64,000 bases of DNA from Novosphingobium sp. KA1. Lineage in GTDB: Bacteria > Pseudomonadota > Alphaproteobacteria > Sphingomonadales > Sphingomonadaceae. The stretch covers positions 736,001 through 800,000 of the forward strand of contig NZ_CP021247.1 of assembly GCF_017309955.1 (NCBI RefSeq), read 5' to 3'. Each line of letters starts with the position of its first letter. Position 1 is the stretch's first letter. Below, in pieces: positions 32,474-40,302 of this stretch. The notes beneath the pieces are model-generated. The model was not told where the DNA came from and searched no databases. It worked only from the letters and a program-made list of their open reading frames with translations. The translations under genes were made by a program, and so were the position numbers.

Positions 32474-35248
32474 ATGCAGGAACTGAACCCCTCGCCGCCG
32501 CGTTCGGACGGGTCGCCTCCTGCCAGCATGGCACCGGCCATTCCTGCCCTGATCGTGGTCGTACAACTGATCGGCATTGTTGTCCTAACCGGCTGGTTCA
32601 GTGCGAACCTGCAGCTGGCGGGGCTGCCTGCCACCGGCATGCTCATGCAGCCGCTCACAGCGGTTTCCTGCATGGGCCTGGGCCTTGCCATCTGGGCGAC
32701 GGCCAAGCAGCGCTTGCGCCTCGCGCGGATGCTGATCGCACTGCCGCTGGGCATCGCGCTTGCCGCGCTGTTCGAGGAAGCGACAGGACGCAGCCTCGGC
32801 ATCGACACCCTGCTGTTTGCCGATATCCTCGCGCATCAGCCCCGCCCGGCCAGCGGCCGCCCGGGGGTCCTGCCCGCGCTGGCCATCGTCCTGCTCGGCA
32901 TCGCGACACTCGCGGTCGCCGCGCGCCAGCGCATCCTGCGTCGCAGCACGGTCCCCCTGACCAGTGTCGTCATCGCCATCGCCGCGATTTCCGGGAGCCT
33001 GCTACCCACCGGGCTGAGCATTGCCGATCACGATACGCGCCGCGCGCTGATGTCGGTGCCGACTGCAGTGACCATCGCCGCGCTGGCGCTTTCGCTGATC
33101 CTGCTGCGGCGCGATCTCGCCTGGCCGCGCAAGCCGCAGTGCGGCATCGGCACCTCGACCCTGCAATGGACGCTGCTGTTTTCGGTGGCCCTGCCGGTGC
33201 TATCGGCGATCATGCTGTTCTGGGCGAAGCGTGACACCCACCTATCGACAGAGGCGATGGTGATCTTCCTCGCAGTCGTCCAGGTCACGGCCTCCTGCAT
33301 CCTGATCGCATGGTCGTGGCTACGGATCAGCCGCGAGAGCAGCGCTCGCTGGGCGATCAGCGCGGCGCTGGATTCGGCGCCGATCGCGATCACCGACATC
33401 GAGGGGCGCATCCTGCGCTGGTCGGACGGTTGCGCACGGCTTTACGGCTGGAGCGCCGAGCAGGTGCTCGGCCTCAACAAGCACGAACTGACCGGTGCCT
33501 CCCGGATCCCGGGACGCGATTATCCGCCTGCCCACGCCATGGCCGCGCAGGAGACCGAACTTTCCGAGATGCGCGCCGACGGCAGCTTGCTGCGCGTTTT
33601 CGAGACCCGGCAGATCGTCCAGCCACGCAGCGACCGCGCGCCGATGATCGTTCTGTCGATGACCGATGCAACCGCGCGCCAGCAGGCCGAACAGGCCATG
33701 CTGGCCAGCGAGGCGCGGCTCGCCCTTGCCGTCGATCTGCATGGCCTCGGAATCTTCGAATGGTCGAGCGTGGACGATTCCTTCCGCTTTCACGGCCGCG
33801 CCGAAGCACTGTTCGGGCTCGAGACAGGCCGCTTCGAAGGCGGCATGACCGCATGGCTGGCGCACATCGCCTGCGTGTTCGATCGCAAGATAACCTCGCC
33901 GGAGGCCTGGGTCCCGGGGCGCTACGGCTTCCGCCTGCAGTCGCAGCGCCCGGATCAACCCGCGGTCATCGAGGGCACCGTACTGATCCACCGCGATCCC
34001 GCCAACGGCAGCCTGGACCTGATCGGCATCGTCATGGACGCGACCGAACGCGAACGCCGGGCCGAGATGCTGGAATCGCGGGAATCCGAGCTGCGCTCGA
34101 TCCTCGAAACCGTGCCCGAAGCGATGATCACCATCGACGGACAGGGCCTCGTCCGCAGCTTCTCCGCCACGGCCGAGGCCCTGTTCGGCTATGCCGCGCA
34201 CGACGTGCTCGGCCGCGATGTCCGGCTGGTGCTGCCGCAGTATCACCACCGCCATCACCATCACCATCACCATCACCATCACCATCACCATCATCATCAT
34301 CACCACGGCGCCGCTTCCCGCTCCGCCGAGCCCGGGAATGCCGGAGGCTCCAGCGTCCAGGATCGCATGACCCGCCTGACCGCCGGACGAGACCGTCAGG
34401 GCAACGAAGTGCCGGTCGAACTCACGGTGGGCGAGGCCAACATCGGCAACGAGCAGATCTCGATCGCCTTCGTGCGCGACTTGCGCGAACAGTTGCAGAC
34501 CGATGCGCGCATCCACGAACTGCGCGAACAGTTCCTGCACGCCTCGCGCGTCAGTGCCATGGGCGAGATGAGCGCAGGTCTCGCGCACGAGTTGAACCAG
34601 CCGCTCACGGCAACCGCCAACTTCCTCGGCGCCATCGAACTGCAACTGCAGCGCGAATGGCGACAGGACCAGTTGCGCCGACTGCTGCGCCTCGCCAGCC
34701 AGGAAGTGCTTCGGGCCGGCGACATCATCCGCCGCATGCGCGCCTTCGTTTCCAAGGGCGAACTCGACATCCGCGCCCAGCCGCTCGACGAAATGATCGC
34801 CGACACGCTCCAGCTGGCCCGCTCGCGCAGCCAGGCGCCCGGCGTGCGCCTGGAATACCATCCCAACGCCGCCGCGCCGGTGATCCTGGCCGACCGCATC
34901 CATATCCAGCAGGTGCTGGTCAATCTCATCAACAATGCCTTCGACGCGATAGAGGCGCATGACGTCGCCAATCCCGCGGTCACCATCACCACCCTCGCGG
35001 TTGCCGAGGGGCAGATCATGATCCGCGTGGTAGACAATGGGCCGGGCCTGCCCGATCAGGTCATCAGCCGCCCGTTCGAGGCGTTCAGCTCCACCAAGTC
35101 CAACGGCATGGGCCTGGGTCTGTCGATCTGCCGCCGCATCGTCGAGGCGCATGGCGGTTCGCTGGCGCTGCACAACATCGAGGGCGGCGGTGCCGCCGTC
35201 GAATTCACCCTGCCGACTTATAGCGAACTGGAGTTGAAGGCCGGATGA
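32474..35248 (+). CDS. FixL-like membrane PAS histidine kinase with a poly-histidine tract
   Basis: This 924-residue protein has about eight N-terminal membrane segments (15-280), then three PAS-type regions: about 296-405 (ALDSAPIAITDIEGRILRWS), 415-530 (LGIFEWSSVDDSFRFHGRAE) and 535-660 (ILETVPEAMITIDGQGLVRS). The kinase follows: H-box MGEMSAGLAHELNQPL at about 695-710, N-box QVLVNLINNAFDAIEA, then VDNGPGLPDQ and GMGLGLSICRRIVEAHGG. The third PAS and kinase are closest to FixL. In FixL a loop after the LMP motif holds the haem-binding His; here VRLVLPQY is followed by two His, Arg and 18 His (about 591-611). Oxygen or metal sensing is inferred, not shown. It overlaps the FixJ-type gene by four bases. 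Confidence 0.85.
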   Translation: MQELNPSPPRSDGSPPASMAPAIPALIVVVQLIGIVVLTGWFSANLQLAGLPATGMLMQPLTAVSCMGLGLAIWATAKQRLRLARMLIALPLGIALAALFEEATGRSLGIDTLLFADILAHQPRPASGRPGVLPALAIVLLGIATLAVAARQRILRRSTVPLTSVVIAIAAISGSLLPTGLSIADHDTRRALMSVPTAVTIAALALSLILLRRDLAWPRKPQCGIGTSTLQWTLLFSVALPVLSAIMLFWAKRDTHLSTEAMVIFLAVVQVTASCILIAWSWLRISRESSARWAISAALDSAPIAITDIEGRILRWSDGCARLYGWSAEQVLGLNKHELTGASRIPGRDYPPAHAMAAQETELSEMRADGSLLRVFETRQIVQPRSDRAPMIVLSMTDATARQQAEQAMLASEARLALAVDLHGLGIFEWSSVDDSFRFHGRAEALFGLETGRFEGGMTAWLAHIACVFDRKITSPEAWVPGRYGFRLQSQRPDQPAVIEGTVLIHRDPANGSLDLIGIVMDATERERRAEMLESRESELRSILETVPEAMITIDGQGLVRSFSATAEALFGYAAHDVLGRDVRLVLPQYHHRHHHHHHHHHHHHHHHHHHGAASRSAEPGNAGGSSVQDRMTRLTAGRDRQGNEVPVELTVGEANIGNEQISIAFVRDLREQLQTDARIHELREQFLHASRVSAMGEMSAGLAHELNQPLTATANFLGAIELQLQREWRQDQLRRLLRLASQEVLRAGDIIRRMRAFVSKGELDIRAQPLDEMIADTLQLARSRSQAPGVRLEYHPNAAAPVILADRIHIQQVLVNLINNAFDAIEAHDVANPAVTITTLAVAEGQIMIRVVDNGPGLPDQVISRPFEAFSSTKSNGMGLGLSICRRIVEAHGGSLALHNIEGGGAAVEFTLPTYSELELKAG
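34244..34306 (+). repeat. CATCAC microsatellite encoding a poly-His tract
   Basis: Six CATCAC units (34253-34288) followed by CAT/CAC codons encode 18 consecutive histidines, preceded by His-His-Arg. The unit length is six, so slippage changes the tract by two residues without shifting the frame. It lies within the third PAS region of the FixL-like kinase. Confidence 0.95.
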
Positions 35249-35865
35249 GCGTGCGCCGGATCTATATCGTCGACGACGACTACGCGGTGAGGACCTCGCT
35301 GGAGTACCTGCTCTCGCTGGTCGCGGACAGCCGCATCACCTGCTTCGAATCCGGCGATGCCTTTCTCGAAGCCGCTCCGCGCCTCGAACCGGGCTGCATG
35401 CTGCTCGACCTGCACATGCCCGGCACCCCCGGCCTTGGCGTGCTGGCCGCGATCGGTGACATTCCCGACCGCTTCGTCCCGATCGTGCTTACCGGCGAAG
35501 GCGACGTCTCGGTCGCCGTTCAGGCGATGAAGCTGGGCGCGGCCGATTTCATCGAGAAGCCGTGCGATCATCTCAAGCTGATCGCCGCGCTGGACGCCGC
35601 GTTCTCGCATCAGGCCGCCACGCGCGCGGCGGCGCAGCGCAAGGAGCAGGCCATCGCCATGCTCGAACTGCTCTCCCCGCGCGAACGCGATGTGCTGAAG
35701 GGCCTGATCGAGGGCCAGTCGAACAAGGTGATCGCCCACGACCTCGACATCAGCCCGCGCACGGTCGAGATCTATCGCGCCAAACTGATGGAAAAGCTCG
35801 GCGTGCGCAGCCTGTCCGAAGCCCTGCGCATCGCCTTTGCCGCCGGACTGCTGCCGGTCGATTGA
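35245..35865 (+). CDS. FixJ-type response regulator
   Basis: The 206-residue protein has a receiver domain ([80 protein letters not shown]) joined by a helical linker to a LuxR/FixJ DNA-binding domain (ELLSPRERDVLKGLIEGQSN, KVIAHDLDISPRTVEIYRAK). It starts inside the last codon of the kinase gene (ATGA), so the two form a standard sensor-regulator pair. It converges on a porin gene whose leader has a TTACCGGTAA palindrome, a possible target. Confidence 0.93.
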   Translation: MSVRRIYIVDDDYAVRTSLEYLLSLVADSRITCFESGDAFLEAAPRLEPGCMLLDLHMPGTPGLGVLAAIGDIPDRFVPIVLTGEGDVSVAVQAMKLGAADFIEKPCDHLKLIAALDAAFSHQAATRAAAQRKEQAIAMLELLSPRERDVLKGLIEGQSNKVIAHDLDISPRTVEIYRAKLMEKLGVRSLSEALRIAFAAGLLPVD

Positions 35866-35911
35866 ACGCGGCGCGGTGGCGGATCGCCGCCCGCCACCGC
35901 CTCTGCTGCTT

Positions 35912-37351
35912 TCAGAAATCGAAATAGAGATCGAAGTACCCGTACTTGGTATCACCGGTCTGCGGCGCATTGGGCGCCTGCTTGAGGAAGCGCCCCTTGG
36001 CGAGATAGGCCACCCCGGTATCGAAGTGCAGCATATCCGGCACCAGCGTGCGGCGATAGCGCGCCTCGACCTGGTTGCCGGCGAAACGGCCGCTCTGCCC
36101 GCTGGCGTCACGCACGCCGGTCGAACCGAAGCTGTCGGTGCGTGAGGCCAGCCAGAGCGCGCGGTACATGACCATCACGTCGGACTTCGCGTCCGGTTTC
36201 ACTTCGCCGCGCAGACCGCCGGAGAGCACGTTGAAACGCCCGACGGCGCCGTAGAGCCCGGTCGGGCCGAAGTCGAAACGGCGGGCCCCGAAAAGCGTAT
36301 CGAAGCGGTTGTAGCTCTTGCTGCCCTGGCGCTCGCCGCTGTCGAGGTCGAAATCAAACGAGAGGCGCGGCTGCCAGCCACCGGCGAAGGTCCGGCCCGC
36401 TTCGGCATGGATAAAATAGGCAGAGACATCGAGGTCGGTCATGTCGCTGGGTGAGGTTGTGAGCCGGGTCCGGCCGAACTGGTAGGCGCCCTCGAGATCA
36501 TAGTCCAAGCGGCCCGCCCTGGGCTTGCGGTAAAGACGCGCGCCCGAGGTGAAGAGATGGCGATTGCGGGTCTGCACGCTGGGACTGTCACGCTCATCCA
36601 GCCCGAAACCGTAGACTTCGGCAACACCGCCCAGCACCTGCCCCTTTGTCAGGTGCGCGCCCCATACCTGCAGGTCAGTGCTTTCCCGGTCCCAGTGGAC
36701 GGCGTTGTCGTGAATGCTCTGGGCATCGTCGGGCAGGCGCTGCTGCGGCATCGCCCAGAGCGCGGTGATCTGGTCGCCGCGGCTGTCCTTCCAGACGAAG
36801 TTGACGCCGGTAAAGGCATTGGTCGAATTGCGGAACGCCTGGCGCGCGATCAGGCGCCGCGACCCCAGGTTCATGGTGAAGCGCCCGGCCGTCAGCCGTG
36901 CCTCGCTCCTGGCGCCGGTCTTGAAGTCCAGCCCGAGATAGGCCTGAACCAACTCCATGGCATTGACCTCGGTGGTTCCCGCCGAGGAATTGGCATGCTC
37001 GTTGTAGGCACGCGCATCCCACAATTCCCCGCCGACGCGGAACGGGCCGCCGTCGTACTCGACCTGAAGCGTGGTCTTGAGCGAAAACATCAGGTCGTCC
37101 TCGGCCTTGCCGGGGCGGAACTGGCCATCGATGCCCTCCACCCGCGCGCGCACGCCGCCGGTGATGGTGAGACCCTCGGGCGCCCCGATCGCCTGCTCCA
37201 GCAGGCCGTCCTTGGCATGGGCAACGCCCGCCGTGCCGCCGAGCAGAGCCGCCGCACCGATCACGACACCGACGCGGCCGGCCACGCCGCCTGCCCGCCG
37301 GTTCGCACCATGGATGATCGCCGGGGTTGTCCCTTGGGCGATGGCCCGCAT
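35912..37351 (-). CDS. Outer-membrane alginate-export-type porin
   Basis: About 479 residues from the ATG at 37351 (AAAAGGGA seven bases upstream); an ATG at 37369 adds six residues. After a long basic leader and hydrophobic stretch a signal peptidase site is likely at GVAHA/KDG. The rest is beta-rich with alternating aromatic strands, for example LTITGGVRARVEGIDGQFRP, ARLTAGRFTMNLGSRRLIAR, FDTLFGARRFDFGPTGLYGA and the terminal YGYFDLYFDF ending in Phe, as expected for an outer-membrane barrel. It resembles the alginate_exp (AlgE-like) family. The substrate is unknown. It is convergent with the FixLJ-like pair. Confidence 0.82.
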   Translation of the reverse strand: MRAIAQGTTPAIIHGANRRAGGVAGRVGVVIGAAALLGGTAGVAHAKDGLLEQAIGAPEGLTITGGVRARVEGIDGQFRPGKAEDDLMFSLKTTLQVEYDGGPFRVGGELWDARAYNEHANSSAGTTEVNAMELVQAYLGLDFKTGARSEARLTAGRFTMNLGSRRLIARQAFRNSTNAFTGVNFVWKDSRGDQITALWAMPQQRLPDDAQSIHDNAVHWDRESTDLQVWGAHLTKGQVLGGVAEVYGFGLDERDSPSVQTRNRHLFTSGARLYRKPRAGRLDYDLEGAYQFGRTRLTTSPSDMTDLDVSAYFIHAEAGRTFAGGWQPRLSFDFDLDSGERQGSKSYNRFDTLFGARRFDFGPTGLYGAVGRFNVLSGGLRGEVKPDAKSDVMVMYRALWLASRTDSFGSTGVRDASGQSGRFAGNQVEARYRRTLVPDMLHFDTGVAYLAKGRFLKQAPNAPQTGDTKYGYFDLYFDF

Positions 37352-37425
37352 GGCCGTTTCCCTTTTCATGACTACGCAAATGCTCCCTTAGCGCCCTGCC
37401 TTCCGGGCACACTGCCGAGGCGGAC

Positions 37426-37435
37426 TTACCGGTAA
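37426..37435. promoter_or_regulatory. TTACCGGTAA palindrome upstream of the porin
   Basis: TTACCGGTAA is a perfect 10-bp palindrome about 75 bp before the porin start. NarL/FixJ-type regulators often bind short dyads of this kind, and a FixJ-type gene is adjacent; the link is a guess. Confidence 0.35.
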
Positions 37436-37610
37436 TCTAGGACCGTTTCAGAAACATCCGCATGCGGGCCGAGAAATAATCGAAGCCTGCGGCCCAACCG
37501 CCACACATGATCGGAGGGGAAGCGCAAGCATCGGGTGCAAGCGCCGATCACCGCGAACCGCCGCAATCCCCGCGTTCCGCGACACCTGCAGGAGGGCTAA
37601 CTGGCCGTCA

Positions 37611-37659
37611 TCCGCAAAAAACGGAAACCGGGAGGACATGCGAATGCACATCCTCCCGG
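37611..37659 (-). terminator. Terminator after the sigma-factor gene
   Basis: CCGGGAGGA (37628-37636) and TCCTCCCGG (37651-37659) form a perfect 9-bp stem. On the minus strand it is followed by TTTCCGTTTTTTG. It lies 45 bases after the stop of the sigma-factor gene. The rest of the gap to the porin (37436-37610) shows no gene. Confidence 0.75.
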
Positions 37660-37702
37660 CCATGGGGTAACTGCTGATGGGGAGAGGCGCGGGGCGGCGC
37701 CG

Positions 37703-38599
37703 TCAGTGCGCGGAAAGCGCCTGCCCGTATTCGGCCATCATCGCGAAACGCGGGTCGAGCCCGGCCAGTTCGCACATCGTGCGCGCCGCGCGCTTGGCGA
37801 TCTGGCGGGCACGTTCGCGCATGACGCCGGAATCGTCATCAAACGGTTCGCCGGGGAGCAGTTCGAACAGGCGGTGCTCGACGACCTTGCGGTTGTGCTG
37901 CAGGCGCTCCTCGAGTTCGGCGAGATCGGCAGGATCGATGGCCGAACTTTCCGCACGCCAGACCCGGCGGCGCTGGCGATCGTCGGCATCGACGCCTTCG
38001 TTGCCTTCCACTTCGGCACGGCGTCCCTTGCGCGAGCGGGCCTGGCGGCGCAGGCGCTCCATGCCGGTCTTGCGCAAGTGCTCGACGTACGTGTCGGCCA
38101 GCGAGACCATCGCCGCGCGGGCCAGATAGTCGGAGGCGGCAGCCTCGGTGCGATCCAGCGCTTCCTCGTCCTCGATCGAGGCGACGATCGAGATATCCTC
38201 GCCATCCTCGCCGCTGCCGATCGCGTCGAGCGAGACGGTCACCGCCTCGACCTTGCGGGCGGACGGGCGCTGGTCGGTCATCAGGCGAAAGCGCAAGCTC
38301 TGCAGTTCGCCGCGGATCTGCCAGTTAACAAAAGTAGTGAACTGCGCCTTTTCGGAGTCATAGGCCTGGATGGCACGATGAACCGCGATCGAGCATGCCT
38401 GCTCGGCATCGTCCCAGTGGGCCGCGAGGCCGTACTGGCGAATGAAATGACGGATGCGCGGCGCGATCAGTCGAAGGATATGGGCGAATGCACGGTCCAC
38501 TTCGGCTCGCTGCCGGGCGGTGGATACCTGCCCTTCCGGCGGTGAACTGGCTTTAACGCGCGCAACTGCGGATTCTAGAGCAATCGTGATCTTCGACAT
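37703..38599 (-). CDS. Divergent sigma-70-family factor, putative flagellar sigma factor
   Basis: About 298 residues from the ATG at 38599 with GGGGG upstream. Residues 40-108 resemble sigma region 2: ILRLIAPRIRHFIRQYGL, then DDAEQACSIAVHRAIQAYDS, and AQFTTFVNWQIRGELQSLRF, where the aromatic-rich segment melts and reads the -10 box. The last quarter has a shortened region 4 (DDDSGVMRERARQIAKRAAR) with the RERARQI motif. The middle is charged (QARSRKGRRAEVEGNEGVDA) and shows no clear region 3. It is not a standard FliA, RpoD or ECF factor. Its gene lies between the muramidase gene and the porin. I infer that it reads the TCCTATAA elements of this island. Confidence 0.7.
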   Translation of the reverse strand: MSKITIALESAVARVKASSPPEGQVSTARQRAEVDRAFAHILRLIAPRIRHFIRQYGLAAHWDDAEQACSIAVHRAIQAYDSEKAQFTTFVNWQIRGELQSLRFRLMTDQRPSARKVEAVTVSLDAIGSGEDGEDISIVASIEDEEALDRTEAAASDYLARAAMVSLADTYVEHLRKTGMERLRRQARSRKGRRAEVEGNEGVDADDRQRRRVWRAESSAIDPADLAELEERLQHNRKVVEHRLFELLPGEPFDDDSGVMRERARQIAKRAARTMCELAGLDPRFAMMAEYGQALSAH

Positions 38600-38690
38600 G
38601 TTGAGCCCCCAAGCACGGGACGGCGTGCACCCCTGCGGCAACCGTCCTTCAACCAGTCAGTCTGTGCTTGATGTCTTACCGCGTAAGCTA

Positions 38691-38721
38691 TCCTATAACA
38701 AGCAGTCTTTTCTCCTATATT
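38691..38721 (+). promoter_or_regulatory. Two TCCTATAA-type elements facing away from the sigma gene
   Basis: TCCTATAAC (38691-38699) and TCCTATATT (38713-38721) lie in the 198-bp gap between the sigma-factor gene and the muramidase gene, both of which are read leftward. The elements point rightward, so they would make a transcript antisense to the muramidase gene, or they act as binding sites for autoregulation of the sigma gene. No rightward gene follows. Confidence 0.5.
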
Positions 38722-38797
38722 TCGAAGAAATTTCCAAACTGCCGAGAATGACGCGCAGATCATCGGACAAATTCGCCCGAAAGGGTTAACAAAGTCT

Positions 38798-39856
38798 TCA
38801 GGCGGCAAAATTTGCCGGTTTAATATTTCGTCCAACGAAATCTAACAGCCATGAACGATGAGCCGCGACAGCACTTCCGGCCTGCTCGATCCGCCGGCTG
38901 GCCTGCGCCTCGCCGATCTGCGCATCAAGCAACCGGCGCGCCCGCGCCGGATCGAGACTGCCGGTGAGAAACCGCACCGCATCGCCGCGGCCGAGATGGT
39001 GGCCGATGTAGGCCGTGCGCGCGAGTTCCTCGACGCCGCTGCCGACCGTCACCCCGGCCTTGCGCAAGCCGTCGAGATTGGCGCGCGCGTAGTCTGCCGT
39101 GGTCTCGATCGCCGCCTGCGGATCGTAACGCAGCGACAGCAGTTCGGCGCGGGCATCGCCGCGCACATGGCCACGCTCGTTGAGCCAGCCATTGGCACGC
39201 GCCGTGGCATTGAGCCAGGTGCCCGCGCGCTCGGCCTCCCCTTCCCAGGTGCTCGACAGGAACTGCCCGAGCCCGGCGGCGCTGGAACGGGGGTTGCGCG
39301 AATAGGGTAGCCAGCGCCCGTCGCCGTCCTTGGCCGCCTCGGCATGGACAATCGTCGCCAGAGCGGCAGCCGGCAGCCCGGTGCGGTTCGCGGCGGCGCC
39401 CAGCATCGGCGCATAACGGGCATTGGGGCCATGGCCCAGCGCGAGATCACCGCCCTGGCCGTCCCTGCCCGTATTGGTATTGGCATCGGCCTCGGCATCA
39501 CCGCCCTTGGCGCCGCGTTCCCGCCCGCCACCACTGCCGTCGCCGACCGGCGCCTCGCCGCGCTGCAGCGCCGCGACCATGGCGGGAACCGCCGAGGACG
39601 GCGTCTTGCCGTCGCCTTCCAGCAACCCCAGCAGGGCTTCGAGGCTCATCGGCAGTCCGCGCTTTTCGGAGGGACGGGAACTGTCTCCATCCGGCCCGTC
39701 GCTGCCCAGCGCCGCGCGCCAGAGGCGGTCGGACATCTCGCTGCGGGCCTGCGCATAGATCAGCTTCGCCTTCTGCGCCGGGTCCAACCCGCGCATTTGC
39801 GTGCCGGCAGCGGCATGCCCGCCGCCAGTGGCAGGGACGGCAACAGGATCGCTCAC
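38798..39856 (-). CDS. Flagellum-associated lytic transglycosylase-like muramidase
   Basis: The 352-residue protein starts at a GTG overlapping the fliJ stop. The first 150 residues are low-complexity (Gly/Asp/Ala). From about 160 an SLT-like catalytic domain appears: LAAALATIVHAEAAK-type helix with the likely catalytic Glu in IVHAEAAKDGDGRWLPYSRN, then SSAAGLGQFLSSTWEGEAER, LSLRYDPQAAIETTADYARA and ARTAYIGHHLGRGDAVRFL. It probably opens peptidoglycan for the rod, replacing the missing C-terminal half of FlgJ, like SltF in Rhodobacter. It is the last gene of the flbT-fliI-fliJ run. Confidence 0.8.
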   Translation of the reverse strand: MSDPVAVPATGGGHAAAGTQMRGLDPAQKAKLIYAQARSEMSDRLWRAALGSDGPDGDSSRPSEKRGLPMSLEALLGLLEGDGKTPSSAVPAMVAALQRGEAPVGDGSGGGRERGAKGGDAEADANTNTGRDGQGGDLALGHGPNARYAPMLGAAANRTGLPAAALATIVHAEAAKDGDGRWLPYSRNPRSSAAGLGQFLSSTWEGEAERAGTWLNATARANGWLNERGHVRGDARAELLSLRYDPQAAIETTADYARANLDGLRKAGVTVGSGVEELARTAYIGHHLGRGDAVRFLTGSLDPARARRLLDAQIGEAQASRRIEQAGSAVAAHRSWLLDFVGRNIKPANFAA

Positions 39857-40302
39857 GCCGCATCCCCGCGACGTGCCCCGCGGCGCGCCTTGAGGAAGGC
39901 CGCGGCGGCAAGATCGTCGATCCCGGCCTGCTCGGCATTGGCCTGGACGCGCTCGGCTTCCTGGCGGAAGGCGTCGGCGGCGCTTTCGATCGTGCGGAAC
40001 GTGCCAAAGGCCTCCACCGCCTCGGCGCGGAGCGCTTCCAGCTTGCGGCTCAGTTCCGCCTGCAAGCCGGTGAGCTGCCGCCGCTCGTCACGCTTGCGCG
40101 CGAAGTAACCGTGCGAGGCGATGACGAGGCTTTCGGTCACGTCCTTGCCGGCAAGGTCGGCCTCGCGGCGCATGGCATCGCGGGTCTCGGCATGGGCCTG
40201 CTCGACTGCGGCAAGAACACCCGCCTCGCGGCTGATGGCAACGCTCATCTCGTCGATCTCGCGGCGCTGCACGCGCAGTGCGGCATCATATGGGGTCTTC
40301 AT
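39853..40302 (-). CDS. fliJ: FliJ-like export chaperone-escort protein
   Basis: A 149-residue helical protein from the ATG that overlaps the fliI stop by one base. It is rich in Ala, Glu and Arg with heptad-like spacing (YDAALRVQRREIDEMSVAIS, REAGVLAAVEQAHAETRDAM, FARKRDERRQLTGLQAELSR, KLEALRAEAVEAFGTFRTIE), the antiparallel coiled coil of FliJ. FliJ is the central stalk of the FliI ATPase and recycles chaperones. Sequence conservation in FliJ is poor; the place directly after fliI supports the call. Confidence 0.85.
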   Translation of the reverse strand: MKTPYDAALRVQRREIDEMSVAISREAGVLAAVEQAHAETRDAMRREADLAGKDVTESLVIASHGYFARKRDERRQLTGLQAELSRKLEALRAEAVEAFGTFRTIESAADAFRQEAERVQANAEQAGIDDLAAAAFLKARRGARRGDAA

